64,000 nt of DNA from contig BRXU01000024.1 in assembly GCA_030267565.1 (NCBI GenBank), positions 1,906,501 to 1,970,500 on the forward strand, given 5' to 3'. Shown one piece after another: positions 22,404 to 34,000 of the stretch (position 1 is the stretch's first letter; each line of letters opens with the position of its first letter). This DNA is from Pleodorina starrii. Lineage: Eukaryota; Chlorophyta; Chlorophyceae; Chlamydomonadales; Volvocaceae. The notes beneath the pieces are model-generated. The model was not told where the DNA came from and did no database searches. It saw nothing but the letters and a program-made list of their open reading frames with translations. The translations under genes and the position numbers were made by a program.

Positions 22404-24652
22404 TCAAAGGATGTGGAGCTCCTCGCCCTTGCCGTATTGTTCCTTATACTTGTCGTACAAGGCCTGGGGAGCAAAGAGCGCGCGAGGCATTGCGACGCGT
22501 GCAGGCAGGGCTAGGCGCTGGGACCCTCATGCAGGGCAAGACAGACCGCACGGTAGCATTACCGTATTCCTCCATGGGGCAGCAGGCCGCGGGCGTTTCG
22601 GTAATTTCAGGGAGTGGCCCCGAGGTCGCGAGCACGCGCGCGGCAGCAGAGCCACAGGCTCACGCATGGCACCGTGGCATCGCGGGTACCCACGACCAAC
22701 GAACAGCAACTGAGACGAACAGCCAAGCAACCAACCGCTCCCAGCTAACCAACATATTCTCAACTAACCTGCAGCTCGTCCATAAAGTTTTGCAGCAATT
22801 CCGAAACCACCTCCTTCGACGGCTCGTCCATCTGCTGTACAGCAATGGGCCGCCCGACCACAATGGTGATGCGCTCGCGGTGCGGCATCGGCGTGCCGTA
22901 CGCTCCGTACATCAAGATCGGTACGGCGCCGAAGGTCCGCGAGATGCGCGAGACGAGCCAGGCTGGCACCAGCGGCGGCCCGGGCCGTACCCAGCTGTAC
23001 GCGCGCGTCTGGCCGAAGGCCCAGACGGGCACGATGGGCGCACCGCACTGTATGGCCATCCGTACGAAGCCCGTGCGGCAAGTCAGGTAGGCAACCTGGC
23101 GGCATAGGGGGGTGGGGGTGCGCGCGCACGATGTATCCAAGTGGCGAGGGAGGAGGGACGGAGGCGCGGGATGCAGCATGCATGGATGACGCAGCAAGGA
23201 GAGGCACAGAAGCGTGTGGGAGGCAGCGCCACCGCCTTCGCCTCCGCCGCGACGCAATGACGGGTCCTGAACACCCTAAAACCCCAACCCGTGTCCACCG
23301 CACCGCACCGCACCGCACCGACCCCCTCCGTCGACCCACCTCGCTGCCGTGCTCCATCCTCAGCACCTCCTGCACCCCGCCCGGTGTCAGCACCGCAACC
23401 CGCCGCTCCGCCAGCAGACCCCGCATGCACGCACGAGTCGCCGGCCGCACGCCCAGCCACCAGTACAGTTGCCGTACGATGGGCACCGCGAAGCACACCG
23501 ACGACGCCAGGCCGTGCGTGCGGCCGCGGAGCGATTTGGGCAGCAGCGGCGAATTGGTGGCGAAGGCTATGGGCAGCGCCACCGGCAGCGCCGAGTGGGG
23601 GCAGAAGCCGAAGACGTAGCCGCGGTCGGAGCGGAAGGCCTCGGCGTCCTCGCAGATGAGTCGCGCGTGGAAGTAGGCGGCTGCGCGGCCGACGGAGAAG
23701 CGCGCGAAGCGCTCGGAGAGCGCACCGGTGGTGAGGGGCAGGGGCGTCAGGGTGAGGGCGGCAAGGGCGGCGAGCGCGGCCCAGGCGGTAGGGCTAGCGG
23801 GGCCCAGGAGGAAGAAGGCGGCGAGGACGGCGGGAGGGAGCAGGGCGGTGATGTAGATGGCGCTGGTCAGGAGGGGAAGGGTGGGAGCGGAGGGGATCGG
23901 GAGATGGGACGGACGGGATGGGTTTCGGAAGGAGAGAGGGCTTTAGGCTATTAGCGCAAAGTGGAGGAAGGAGGGGATTGGAGGGGGGCTGGGCAGGGAA
24001 TGGGCAGCGAGTAGGTGGGTCGGGAGGGGATGCAATGAGTGCACGTGGGCTTGGGCGCCCGAGCACGTGCAAATGTGTTGTTGAGAGGAGCGCAACGCCG
24101 TGCGTGTGCATGTGTGTCGTTTCGACTCATGGCGTTGTGCAGGCATGTATGAGGTTGGCAGGGTGCGTGTGTGCGGGTGGAGAGGCTGTCCTCCCTCGGG
24201 TGTACTTCGCTGCTTATCACAAAAAACACGCCGTGTGGGTAAGGGGCCGCCAGCAAGGGCAATTGAAAGCCAGGGGAAAGGAGCATTGGGACTCCCACGA
24301 CGCCCAACGCACGCACAAGACAGATGCCATGCTTTTGCGTTGAGCTGCAAGCGGGTGTGTGTCTTTTGCGAGGCGTTTTGACTGCACATCTCCCCTCATC
24401 GTGCGCGTAAAAAGATTGCAAGAGTTGACCGCTGTTGAAGAAGACGGCCTTCCCATGCGGACATGGGCGAGCGGGGGGGGGAGCTTGCGGGTCGGGGGAA
24501 TTCGCAGCAGGTATTGAAGGGCGTACAAGGCCTCGCCAGCGAGCGAATGCGGAAGGAACATACCAAAGAAGATCCCACCTTACATATATTCCAACCCCAG
24601 TAAACTCCAGCGTGGCGTCGCATAGCTTATGTAGTATGCGTCTGACCGGCAT
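22404..24652 (-). CDS. DGAT2-like (DGTT): Type-2 diacylglycerol acyltransferase (4 exons)
   Basis: DGAT2 enzymes transfer an acyl group from acyl-CoA to diacylglycerol, the last step of triacylglycerol synthesis, in the ER. Exons in transcript order: 24652-24579, 23862-23340, 23095-22769, 22463-22404; phases agree, giving 327 residues, normal for a plant or algal DGAT2. A hydrophobic hairpin follows the short N-terminus (residues 26-68). Residues 106-116 read GYVFGFCPHSA, the plant-type PHS active-site block (EPHS in most plants, HPHG in animals). LTPGGVQEVL corresponds to the conserved GG-E region. Residues 208-227 include GFVRMAIQCGAP and VPVWAFG, the RxGFx(K/R)xAxxxGxxLVPVxxFG signature. 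The last exon, ALYDKYKEQYGKGEELHIL, is the canonical C-terminus. Exon 1 (24 residues) is the least certain; it was chosen because its GT donor gives the required phase 2. It is divergent from the gene at 25242. Confidence 0.88.
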
Positions 24653-25241
24653 GGTTGAGGGGGCAGGTGGTGGTCGAACCGAGGCGAGTCAGCTGGGCGC
24701 TCCCAGCTGTGTTGCCCTGTGTCAGTTATCGATGAAGCAACGGAGTGCACCTAAAAGCACCCGTGACGAAAATAGGTAACGTGTATGGACAGGCAGCTAC
24801 ATGAACGGTGGGTTATTTGCGGGCGCGGTCGACACGAATAACAGAGACACACCCAAGAAGTTGAGATGCATTACTAGGCTGACCTAGGCGATTTTACACA
24901 TCAAGGCTTACGAGGTCGCATGAGGATTTGGGATGAGTTTTCGCGGCTGTGGCTTTTGCGGCAGTGGCTTCTTATAACCCGGCGCGTTGCTTGAAGATCG
25001 CGGTGCGCACACAACATGCAGGAGTTTGGCGGTGCCGCAGCAAAGGCCGCAATTGCCGCTGCTGGCCAACGGAAACCGCCTAACAAACGTGTGTACGACT
25101 GGCATTTCCGACGTGTCACTTAAAGGCCGCATCTCCTTATTGCGGCCCTCAAAAGGCATAGACTCCTATCAGCCAAGGAGTTTGCCATAAGCTTTGTATC
25201 AGATTGACTACGTCACAACCCTTGCCCTTACCGTTGCATCA
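24653..25241. promoter_or_regulatory. Shared upstream region of DGAT2 and the gene at 25242
   Basis: A 589-base head-to-head intergenic region that must contain both promoters and 5' UTRs. I see no strong core-promoter motif. Confidence 0.4.
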
Positions 25242-25881
25242 ATGGCTTCATCAACAACTCAGACTGCGCCCCGGACCATGGAGTGCCTACATAAAAGCTA
25301 TGGACAACGACTCATCCAGGCGCGTGTGCCAGTTTTCACCGCACACAAGCGACTGTTGGTGGTCGCGAGGGCAGCCGACGACGCGGCCCCCAGCCCAGGC
25401 GACGACTACCACCTGACTGCAGAAACCATCGCTTGGAACGCCAAGCACAGCGCTATCTTAAGGATGCGCATCGCGCAGGTGTGAGGCTGACATTCTTCAA
25501 AAGGGTTTAGACCTGGCTTTGCGACGCGGATAAGCCCAACGGCCCGGAGTTGACCTGCGCACGAACTTGTGCCATAAAGGTTTTAATACGAATGGTTTGC
25601 GCGTGTTATTTTGTATCGCATCAAGGTACGCATTTTGTTCTTGTTGTGAAGCAGCTGGGTTTCCTGTTGCGGTTGTTCAGGTGCGCGCCGCCGAGGTCGT
25701 CGCCGAGTCCAGCTCAACCCGGCCAGAGCTTCCGCCTGTAAACGAAATTACGACGAGAGACGTGGACCAGGACCACAGCCGCCTCTGCCAATGGCACGAG
25801 GATCAATGGCAACGCCTGCGTGCCTCGCAGCACAGCATGTGGGACGATGAGCTTGGCCACTTCGGCGCCCCATCGTCATGA
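25242..25881 (+). CDS. Small protein of unknown function, possibly plastid-targeted (2 exons)
   Basis: Exons 25242-25478 and 25681-25881, joined in phase 0 across a clear GT...TTCAG intron, give 145 residues. I do not recognise the family. The first 45 residues are low in acid, with Ser/Thr/Arg and LLVVARAADD, which resembles an algal chloroplast transit peptide with cleavage near VAR-A; this is inference. The mature part is acidic and hydrophilic with three Trp-His style pairs (ETIAWNAKHSAI, LCQWHEDQWQRL, SQHSMWDDELGHF). No membrane segment is visible. An upstream in-frame ATG at 25194 would add 16 residues; the start at 25242 was preferred because it gives the transit-like N-terminus. Coding character is supported by the open frame staying open across the splice. 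Confidence 0.6.
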
Positions 25882-27017
25882 TCCTGACAAGATGACTCAA
25901 TGCGTGGGCAAGATGACTCATCGTCTCCATTCTGTGTGCGTTATGTATTTTGGAGTCGGCGAGTACCCATACACCCGCCCAGCGCCTTGTCAACCAACGC
26001 CTGCACTTGGGCCCCATGTGGCTGGGCGTGCGATGACGACACTTTTAGGAGACGTTATCGGAGGAGAGGAGAGAGGTTTGCAAACCCCTGGGACTTCTGC
26101 AAGAGTTCTTGCTGAGTCGGGAGCAACCGAATTATTGAGGGTCGTTAGATTGATCGTTGAGGCTGTTGAAGAGCACGATGACCTTTTCGAAGGATCCGTC
26201 TTGAGGGTCGTGAAGTGACTGGTCTGTAGCAGCGAGGCAGAGGATTGACTTGGTTTTGCGACTGAATCCGAACGGAGCTGCGCTGGCGAGCTGGTGTCCC
26301 CAGCTGAGAGGAGCGGACGGAGACTGCGTGGGGCTCCAAGAACGGTTTGAGCCGGAACCCCCTCCTCGTCATTCGAGTGCGCGGCATTCGCAGTGCCTAC
26401 TCCGTTGATAATTGTATTGTGGGCGGTAGGTTTTCGTGTGCCTTTGTGCTTCTGTACACGTATTCTAAGCGGGCCGAGGCCCGCCTTTTCCCTGTGAGAG
26501 GCCGTGAGAGATATCCATTGTGTTCAGATCACATCATGGATCATATATTGGGATGCATGTACGATGGTACCTGTATTGTCGCGTCATGTGCGTTGCCCTC
26601 GGCCAGTTTTATCCCGGCGGCGCTGTGGGCGATTGTACCTTCACCTTCTGTTTCATGCGTGTTTTTTTATCATATCGTCGGGCCGGTATCCATCGTGCCC
26701 CGGGACATGTAGCTTGTCCCCGCGTTTGATGCGTTATTTTCCTGATCTAGTTTTGGGTGGCATGGGCGCAGCACGGCAGCCTGCTGGACGCACTGTGCGG
26801 TCTGGTGACTGGGTTGCCGTCACGGGGTAGACCATGGAATTGAGATTGGAGTCAGAGTTAATATCAATATCCTCGTGAAGTGCTACATTGACATTTTTGA
26901 CAACTAGGTAACAGATTTTCGGGCATCGCGAGCCTGTTTACACAACTGCCCGTTTTTAGGCGGGTGAGATGCCGTGTGGTTAGATGCTTCAGGAAGGCAA
27001 CGATAATCATTATTTAT

Positions 27018-27022
27018 TGTAA
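27018..27022 (+). terminator. Poly(A) signal TGTAA, candidate for the gene at 25242
   Basis: First plus-strand TGTAA after the stop at 25881. It implies a 1.1 kb 3' UTR, long but not unusual for these algae. Confidence 0.35.
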
Positions 27023-27738
27023 AGCAGGTTGGCGTGGCTTGCTTCCGGTTCAGCATATGGGAGCAGCGGGATTGGTAGAGGGAACATGACACTCCTACCA
27101 CACGGGCAGACGTGGCATGCTGGTTGGGCTTTTTTTGGGTGGTGCCCAGCACAATCGCTTAACAGGTATCAGTAATTCTTAAATTACCGGTAATACCTGC
27201 ACCATTGTTTTTGGGGCGGGGTCCCAGCGCGAAGCCCTGGACACGGACCATGGCTCCGTCTATGCCTTTACTTAGATGCTTAAAAAGCCTTCGCCGTACG
27301 ACGCGCCAGGAAGAGCCTGGCATCCCATAACGGACACCGACTCTGGCCCATCACAGACCCTGGCCAGGGTCCGTCGACCTACACAGACCCCAACCCTAAC
27401 GCCGGAGCTTATCCAGAGGCCCCGCCCTCTAAGGTTGCCCCTGTCCGTGGCTGGCTGGCCCAGGCTGGCCGGCTGAGTGACAACCTACCCCACATACCCC
27501 GCACATGCCGACGAGAGCGTAAATGCAACCCCACCTGGGCACATACCGGTACACACCTTCAAGGTTTCACCAGCCTTTCCCATCCCTCTTGTCATCCCTC
27601 GCATCCCTTGCATTCAAGACCAGTCACTAGCGAGATACAGGTAGCTTCAACAGCAGTCGGTCAAGCGCACTTGAGGTCTACCTCAATGTGCCATGCCAGT
27701 ATACATCCCTCCACGCGTCCACGGAGCAGCGGTGTCTG

Positions 27739-27743
27739 TTACA
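27739..27743 (-). terminator. Poly(A) signal TGTAA for the GT47 gene
   Basis: TTACA on the plus strand, about 325 bases downstream of the minus-strand stop at 28068-28070. Confidence 0.6.
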
Positions 27744-28067
27744 CGCTTTCAGTTCTCCCTTCGAGGCACACACCTGACACCATCCTTCATTCCGCTCCGA
27801 GCGACAAACCTCGAAACCCGCATGGAGGCCAAAAATGTCAGCATGCCACGACCCGACCCTATGCTGACCCGATCTAGTCGGACCTGGCACCAAAGCCACA
27901 TTCGGCCGCTGACCTGCTCTCCTTCCCTTCCAACTCATCACGATGGAAATCCAACCTTCCTCACAACTCTCCCACACCCCTACATCATCGTGCCCTTTCT
28001 GTGCTCGCGGCATGCACCTCGTTCCTGCTCCCACGACTTCCCCCCCCCCGCGCGCGCTTCATCCTAA

Positions 28068-31000
28068 TCATCTCCGCCGATGGTGATGGTGGTGCAGGAA
28101 GTACTCCCCGTGAATGTGCGCAAGCCGCCTTTCCAGACCCGCCAGCGTCCATTCGTACGCCATGCCGCCGTACTCCCGATTCCAGATGAACGCCCGGAAA
28201 TACTTGGCCAGCCCCAGGCGCAGCACCGCCATTTGGGCTTCGGTGTAGCTGCGGAGGAGCTCCACCATGCGAGGAACGTCCGAAAGCGGCATGCGCACGG
28301 AGAACTCCTCGTACGGCAAAAAGTCCTTTGTAGTGTCGGGCAGGAAAACATCATCGTCGTCGTGAGGCGGTAGGGCGGCGGGCCAATGGGCGGGAGGAGG
28401 CGGGGGTTTCTAATTGTGGAAGGGGCAATGGGTGGAATGTGTTGCGACGCCTTCGCTGCAACGACTCAAGTGGGACGCCTTCCCAGCCGTAAGGTCCACA
28501 CATTTGAGCGGCTAACAGGGAAAGCCCCCGCCCCAGCCTTACGGCCGCTGCGCAGTATCCCAATACATTCCAGCAATCTTGGCCGTCCGTGTCCCATGCC
28601 GCGACCGCGCCATCTAACCCCTTCTCCTCCCCCCCCCCAACCCCACTCGACGCCCGGCACATCCGGCACCACCACTATCCAGACCCGCCCCTTCCCGCAC
28701 CTCGAATGCCTGGTATACGCGGTCCTGGATTATGACAGGGATGCAGCCGTACTCAATGGCCTGCACTAGCCGCAGACCCCACCCGTAACCGTAGCTGTGG
28801 GCAGAGGGGATGAAGGGGGTGAGTAGAGCGGGGTCAATGCAGGGCTCGAGCCAGCTGACGGAGGAACCTCAGGTGCTCAAGTCCCCGGAAGGGGTAAGAA
28901 AAAGAAATACCGCAGCGAAGGGATGGAGACGGCGTTCGCAAACGGACCCAGTCGCAAGCGGACCCAGCACCCAGATATACTTACCGAACGTACCTGTAAC
29001 CTTACCAAGACTGGAAACGCAGCGATCGCGTCGAGCGACCGCAGGAAGGGGGTTGTCGGAAGTGTGCATTTTCGTGGGCGTAAATCAAAGCCAAGGCGAC
29101 GAAGGTGGCCTGCCACTTGTGGGATGTAATAGTAAACTACCCAAATCCCGCTCCCTATCCTCCACTTCTTCGCGCCCCCTCCGCTTACGGCGCGATGCAG
29201 AACTTTGATGTCTGCAGCAGCTTGCGGTAGCTCTCCGTGCGCCCTTCCAGAAACTCCACATCGGGGGGCCGGGGCGTCAGAGAAGACAGCAGCTTCTTGA
29301 TAGCCTAAGGGAAGGGCATGGGGTGAGCGGGGGAGTGTGAGTGCGTGTGAGTTCGGGCGCGGGGATGGGACCTGTGGATTTTTCGCTTTCCCATTCTCGT
29401 GGGGTTAAGCGGCAGGGGCTGGGGGCGGGGGCCGGGCGCGGGGATACGATTCGGGGATGTGAATGTCGTCGAGGAGCTCCCGTGGGAGGGAGGGCGCAAG
29501 CGGGCGGATGGGTGGGGTGCAGTGGGCGGGGTCGTTGCTGCCTGGCTGAGGTTCAACATCAAGGGCACTGCGGGAGCAGACAGGTCTTCAGGGCGAGCTG
29601 GCGGGCATGGGGGTCGCGTAGCGGGGACAGAGCGGTTGTGGGTTGAGAGCTGTGTGCCCTCCGACGGAAATGAGAAGAGGCTTCGGATGTGGTGATGGCG
29701 AAATGATGCGAGATGGCGGCTCTTAACGCGTGACGCGGCACCGTGCGGAATGTATGGGGTATGGGGCGAAAAGGCGCCACGCCGCAGGGGCCCGAAGGGG
29801 GCGGGGGCCACCTACGGTATCCGCCGGGCCCCGAAGGAGCTGGATGTCGGGTGGGGTGTTGGCGGCATCGCGTAGGTTGCAGCAGCAACTCATTGGCGGG
29901 CTGGCACGGCCCCTTCCATCGCAAACGTTCACGTATAGATGGTAAAAACATAAGCCGCGCCAGCCCAAGACGTCTACAAGACTGAAGGACCACGCGCAAA
30001 CAAAACCCCCACGTTTCGCGTTCCTCCACTTGCTGCGACCCTCCGCCCTTGGCCCCCTTGTCTCTCCCTCTTGCCTGCCGCACGCCCCCACTGTATTCGG
30101 TGCCGTCGCCGACTCCTCCTGCGAAGAAGAACAGCAACGTCCGGTTGCCGTCGTAGCCCTGGTTGGACACCAGCCACTGGGGGGGGGGGGGAGGCAGGCG
30201 GTGGGGTTATTCACGTATAGGCCAGAGCCCGTAAACGGTAACGTATCAGAAGGATCCTTCCCGTCTGCCAAACAAACAGCAGGGGGCGTTACAAACTGGG
30301 AAGTTGCAGCGAGAACGAGCTGAGCCGCCACGGTGTCGAGGCGCGACGAGGACGAGACGAGACGTAATGGTGGATGTTGGAGATCCTCCGAGGCTGCTGG
30401 GTGACACGTTGCTGAAATTGGTCGAGAGAATGCGGCTGGGATGCAAGGCAGGCCCCAATCCCCGAAGCCCTCCAGAATCCAACTCACCTGCGGCAGGAAA
30501 ACAGAAGGACACAGGTCAAAAAAAGGGCGACATCAGAAAAAGCGAGAACAGGAGCAGGGACAGCGTTACCGGCGAGACACCCATGTGGGTGCAGTTGGAG
30601 CTGCGGCTGATAATGTCGAGCTGGCTGGCCGATGGGATGGTAGTGGTTGAATGCGGCATTACTAAGGGTATAAACAACAGAACACAGTATAGGAGAAGGA
30701 AGCAGCGGAAGCGCTGGACCGAAACCATCTCTTCGGCACCATCCCCGGGATCGTTTCTTGCCGTGCCCCCGTATTGCGTCTTCTCCTTGCGGACAGCTGC
30801 TCCTGTTCCGAAACATTTGCGATCAACCCCTCAAAAACACATACCTTCCCTCTCCCTCTCCCTTCACAAGCTCGTGCCTGCCTTCTCATTCCGTAGACCT
30901 CAACAGGTTTCACCAGCCTTCCCGACCCCTCTGTCATCCCTTCTGGCCCTCCCATCCCCCCCACCATCCTTGCCTGGTAATACTTCCCCGTGTCCACGGG

Positions 31001-34000
31001 CAGCAGCTCATTGAACATATTGATGGGGGGGACCACTAGGTCCCGCTTAATCTGGAGCAAGCAAGGGAGGAGGGGGAGAGGATAGATGGGTGGGTTGGGT
31101 CCTTGGGTTGTGTGTGGGGACGGAAAAGGCGCGCAAGGGAAAGGAACGAGGGCCCCCCGGTTCCCTGACTGGAAGTGGAGATGTCTGCCACGTGTGCGAA
31201 ATCCATTCCCCCTCCCACCTCACCCTCCACTAACCAGCATACATGCGCGCACGTAGGCACACTCCGTCCTTCCAAACTCCCAACGCACGCTCCTCTTAGC
31301 ACCCGTTCCCTTCCCTCCCCTCGGCCTCTCCTTTGTCATGCCATAGCGCTAAACGCACGGCCGCGCGCACGCACTACCGCACCTGCACGCATCCGTACTC
31401 CTTGTTCGTCACGCCCTGCCAGGGCAGGTCCCTCGTCTGCATGCCGAAGTGCACCACCTTTATGCAGGCGTCCTGCATCCAGCGCGGGATGCTGCAGGTG
31501 CCGCGATCGCCTGTCATGAAGAAAAAGTGGTCGCGGCCGCCTGGGAAGGGTGAGGAGGACGGCGAGGGCGAGGCAGGGAAGGAGGTGGCGAGCGGGTGTT
31601 ACGCGAGGTGGTGCGTCGTACTCTGGAATGAATCCCGAACACCCGTCGACACAAACCCGGGCGACTGCAGCTCTCCTTGCAGACCTCCGTGCTCTCTAAT
31701 GACAGGGTCGGAGCCGAGGAGCCGCAGTGCTGCAGCGGGCTGCGCTGCCGATGAACGTACCGCAACTGTGCCGCACAAGCCGCCAGCGACCAGCCAGCAG
31801 GAGACAGGCAGCGTCGAGCATGCAGACACGGACACTGGCAAGGGCACTGGGGCCGGGAGTGCGGGACGCATCCGCGGCGCCCCATACCCCTCTCCCAGCC
31901 TTCTTTCCCACCGGCCTCCTTTCCCCGTCCACAGCACGCCCATCGCTCACCCGTCCGGTTGTAGAATGGCCAGTGTGTCTTGACGTAGTTGAGCGTCCGT
32001 GTGGCCTGCGGCACCGGGTCCCTCACATTCCCTATGTAGAAGTACAGCAGCATGGGTACGTAGAAGAGGTTGGCCTCGTAGGGGTTCTCTGAGGGGGCGA
32101 GGAGAGAAAGGAGGGAGGAGGGGGCCGCATGGGTTTCACGGGCCAGAAAGCAGTCGAGCACTGGAAGCGGAGGGCAGGAAGGGGAGTAAAAGGAAGATAC
32201 CGCAGCGAAGGGACGGAGACGGCGTTAGCGAACGGACCCGGAACCCAGCAATACTCACCAACCATACACGTAACCTTATCAAGACGAGAGGCACAGCCAC
32301 CGCGTCGCAGCCAAACCAACCCGGACGAACGAGTACGCGCGAAAGTATAAGAACGGCACGAACGCCCAGACAAAACAACCCAACAAATTGTAGATTTACC
32401 TGCGCTCCATGGAGGAAGCAAACCGGAAAGAACCGCAGGAAAAGGGCGTGAGTAACGACAATGGGCAACGGCAATGGCAACGAAGGAAGAAGCAGGCGGA
32501 CAGGCAAGCAAGGAGAAGCACACGAGCCCCGATGAACGAGACGAGGCGGCGACGCGGCGCAAAAGAGGTCGGGAAGGGAAGGCGGGGCAGAGAAGAAAGG
32601 GCTACGGTACGGCAAAATGTATGACCGCAAGGGGGCAAAAGGCAGAGAAGGAAAGGCAAGAGAAGAGGTGAAAGGCGACGGGAAGGAAAACAGGAAGAGT
32701 GAGGACGAGGGCAGGATGGACGGAAATTGCAGAGGGGGCGAAGCGGGGGAAGGTGCAAAGTGCAGGAGGGGCCTTGGATAATATTGGGCGATGGCATTTT
32801 TTGCAGCTGCTTGCAGCCATTCAGTAGTAAGAAGCGGAGCAAGTAAACGCCGACTTGCAGCCCGAGTAAAGAGGCGATGAGGGCGGCGGCGGCAAGAGGC
32901 AGGAAGGGGGGCGGCCAGGGTGAGAGTGGATGCGGCGTAAGGGAAAGCTGGGCGGGGGGTGAGTGGAATGGGGTTTGTACGGGGCTTGGCGTGGGCGTAT
33001 GTTCGGAGGGTCTTTGAAGGTGAAACGGGGTGGGGGGCCTGCAGCCCCAAAAAGCAGACGTAAAGCCGTGGGACGCGGGAGCCAGGATCGCAGTAGTGTC
33101 TGCGATTGCGGGTTGGGCTTCTGGGTTGGGGTCTCTGGCTCTGTCCGGCTGGCACGGCCTTTGGCAAGGGAGATCTGTGCTATGTATAGGTGAGGGATTG
33201 TGAGAAACCCGCACACGTCCCCGGCCCCAACCCATTCCCCGCAACCTATCCAGAAGGATTCATGCTATGGCATGGACTTAGGGAACGGACGCCCCTCCAC
33301 CCGCCACGTGCCTGTCCGTACGACGGTGTCGGTCAGGAAATACGTCATGAAGTATTCGTATGCCTTGTACATCGGGTCGCGACCAAAGTGCCCGTCGTTG
33401 TACTCGTATCTGTTGGCCCCGAAGGCGCGGGGGAGAGGGGGGAAGCATACATCGTAAAACCCTGAACCCTAAGGCCACGGAACAACGATGTATGCCAGGA
33501 GACCGAGCCTGCGGGCGCCAAGCTGCTGCCCACGGGCATTGGTACGGAGGCAAGTTAGGGCCAGCCCCGAGGGGCCCAGAGAGGGAGGAAAGCGGGTGGA
33601 AGTTGTGGAAGGGGCCGGCCGGCAGCCTGCGGGGACATTGGCTGCTGCTGCCCGTAGCGCTGCGGGCTGCAAGTGCTTGAATGCGGACACATGTTATCAC
33701 GACGTACTCATGCCCTGAGTCGTTCGATGGGGTTGTGGACCGCCGCGGGGTGGGCTCCGGGGCCCGCACAACCCGAGGGGCGGGCCCTCAGGGTGTGCAC
33801 TCTACCGTATCTCGGACCACAAGCGCACGGGAACCTCCACCCCGGGCAAAACTCACGGGAAGGCGATATCCCATGGCAGGTCGTACATATAGATCTTGAG
33901 CTTGCTGTGCGGCCTGAATTGGACGAGAAGGGACGATCGGGGACGGGCATAGGGACACATGTGTGCTGCGACCAAGTGCGAGACGCAGGCAGTATGGAAG

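Larger units (their letters stand above)
25882..28067. other. Convergent intergenic region with 3' UTRs
   Basis: It holds the likely 3' UTR of the small gene (plus TGTAA at 27018-27022) and that of the glycosyltransferase (minus TGTAA at 27739-27743). Near 27210-27235 is a partial copy of the GC-rich foldback, followed at 27440-27480 by GGCTGGCTGGC repeat sequence. A 121-codon frame at 26347-26712 shows no domain. Confidence 0.45.

Noticed and set aside
32136..33244. Minus-strand frames of 282-343 codons
   Set aside because: They lie across intron 7 of the GT47 gene, are Ser/Pro/Leu low complexity, and would interrupt the conserved VVRT-ENPYEA junction.
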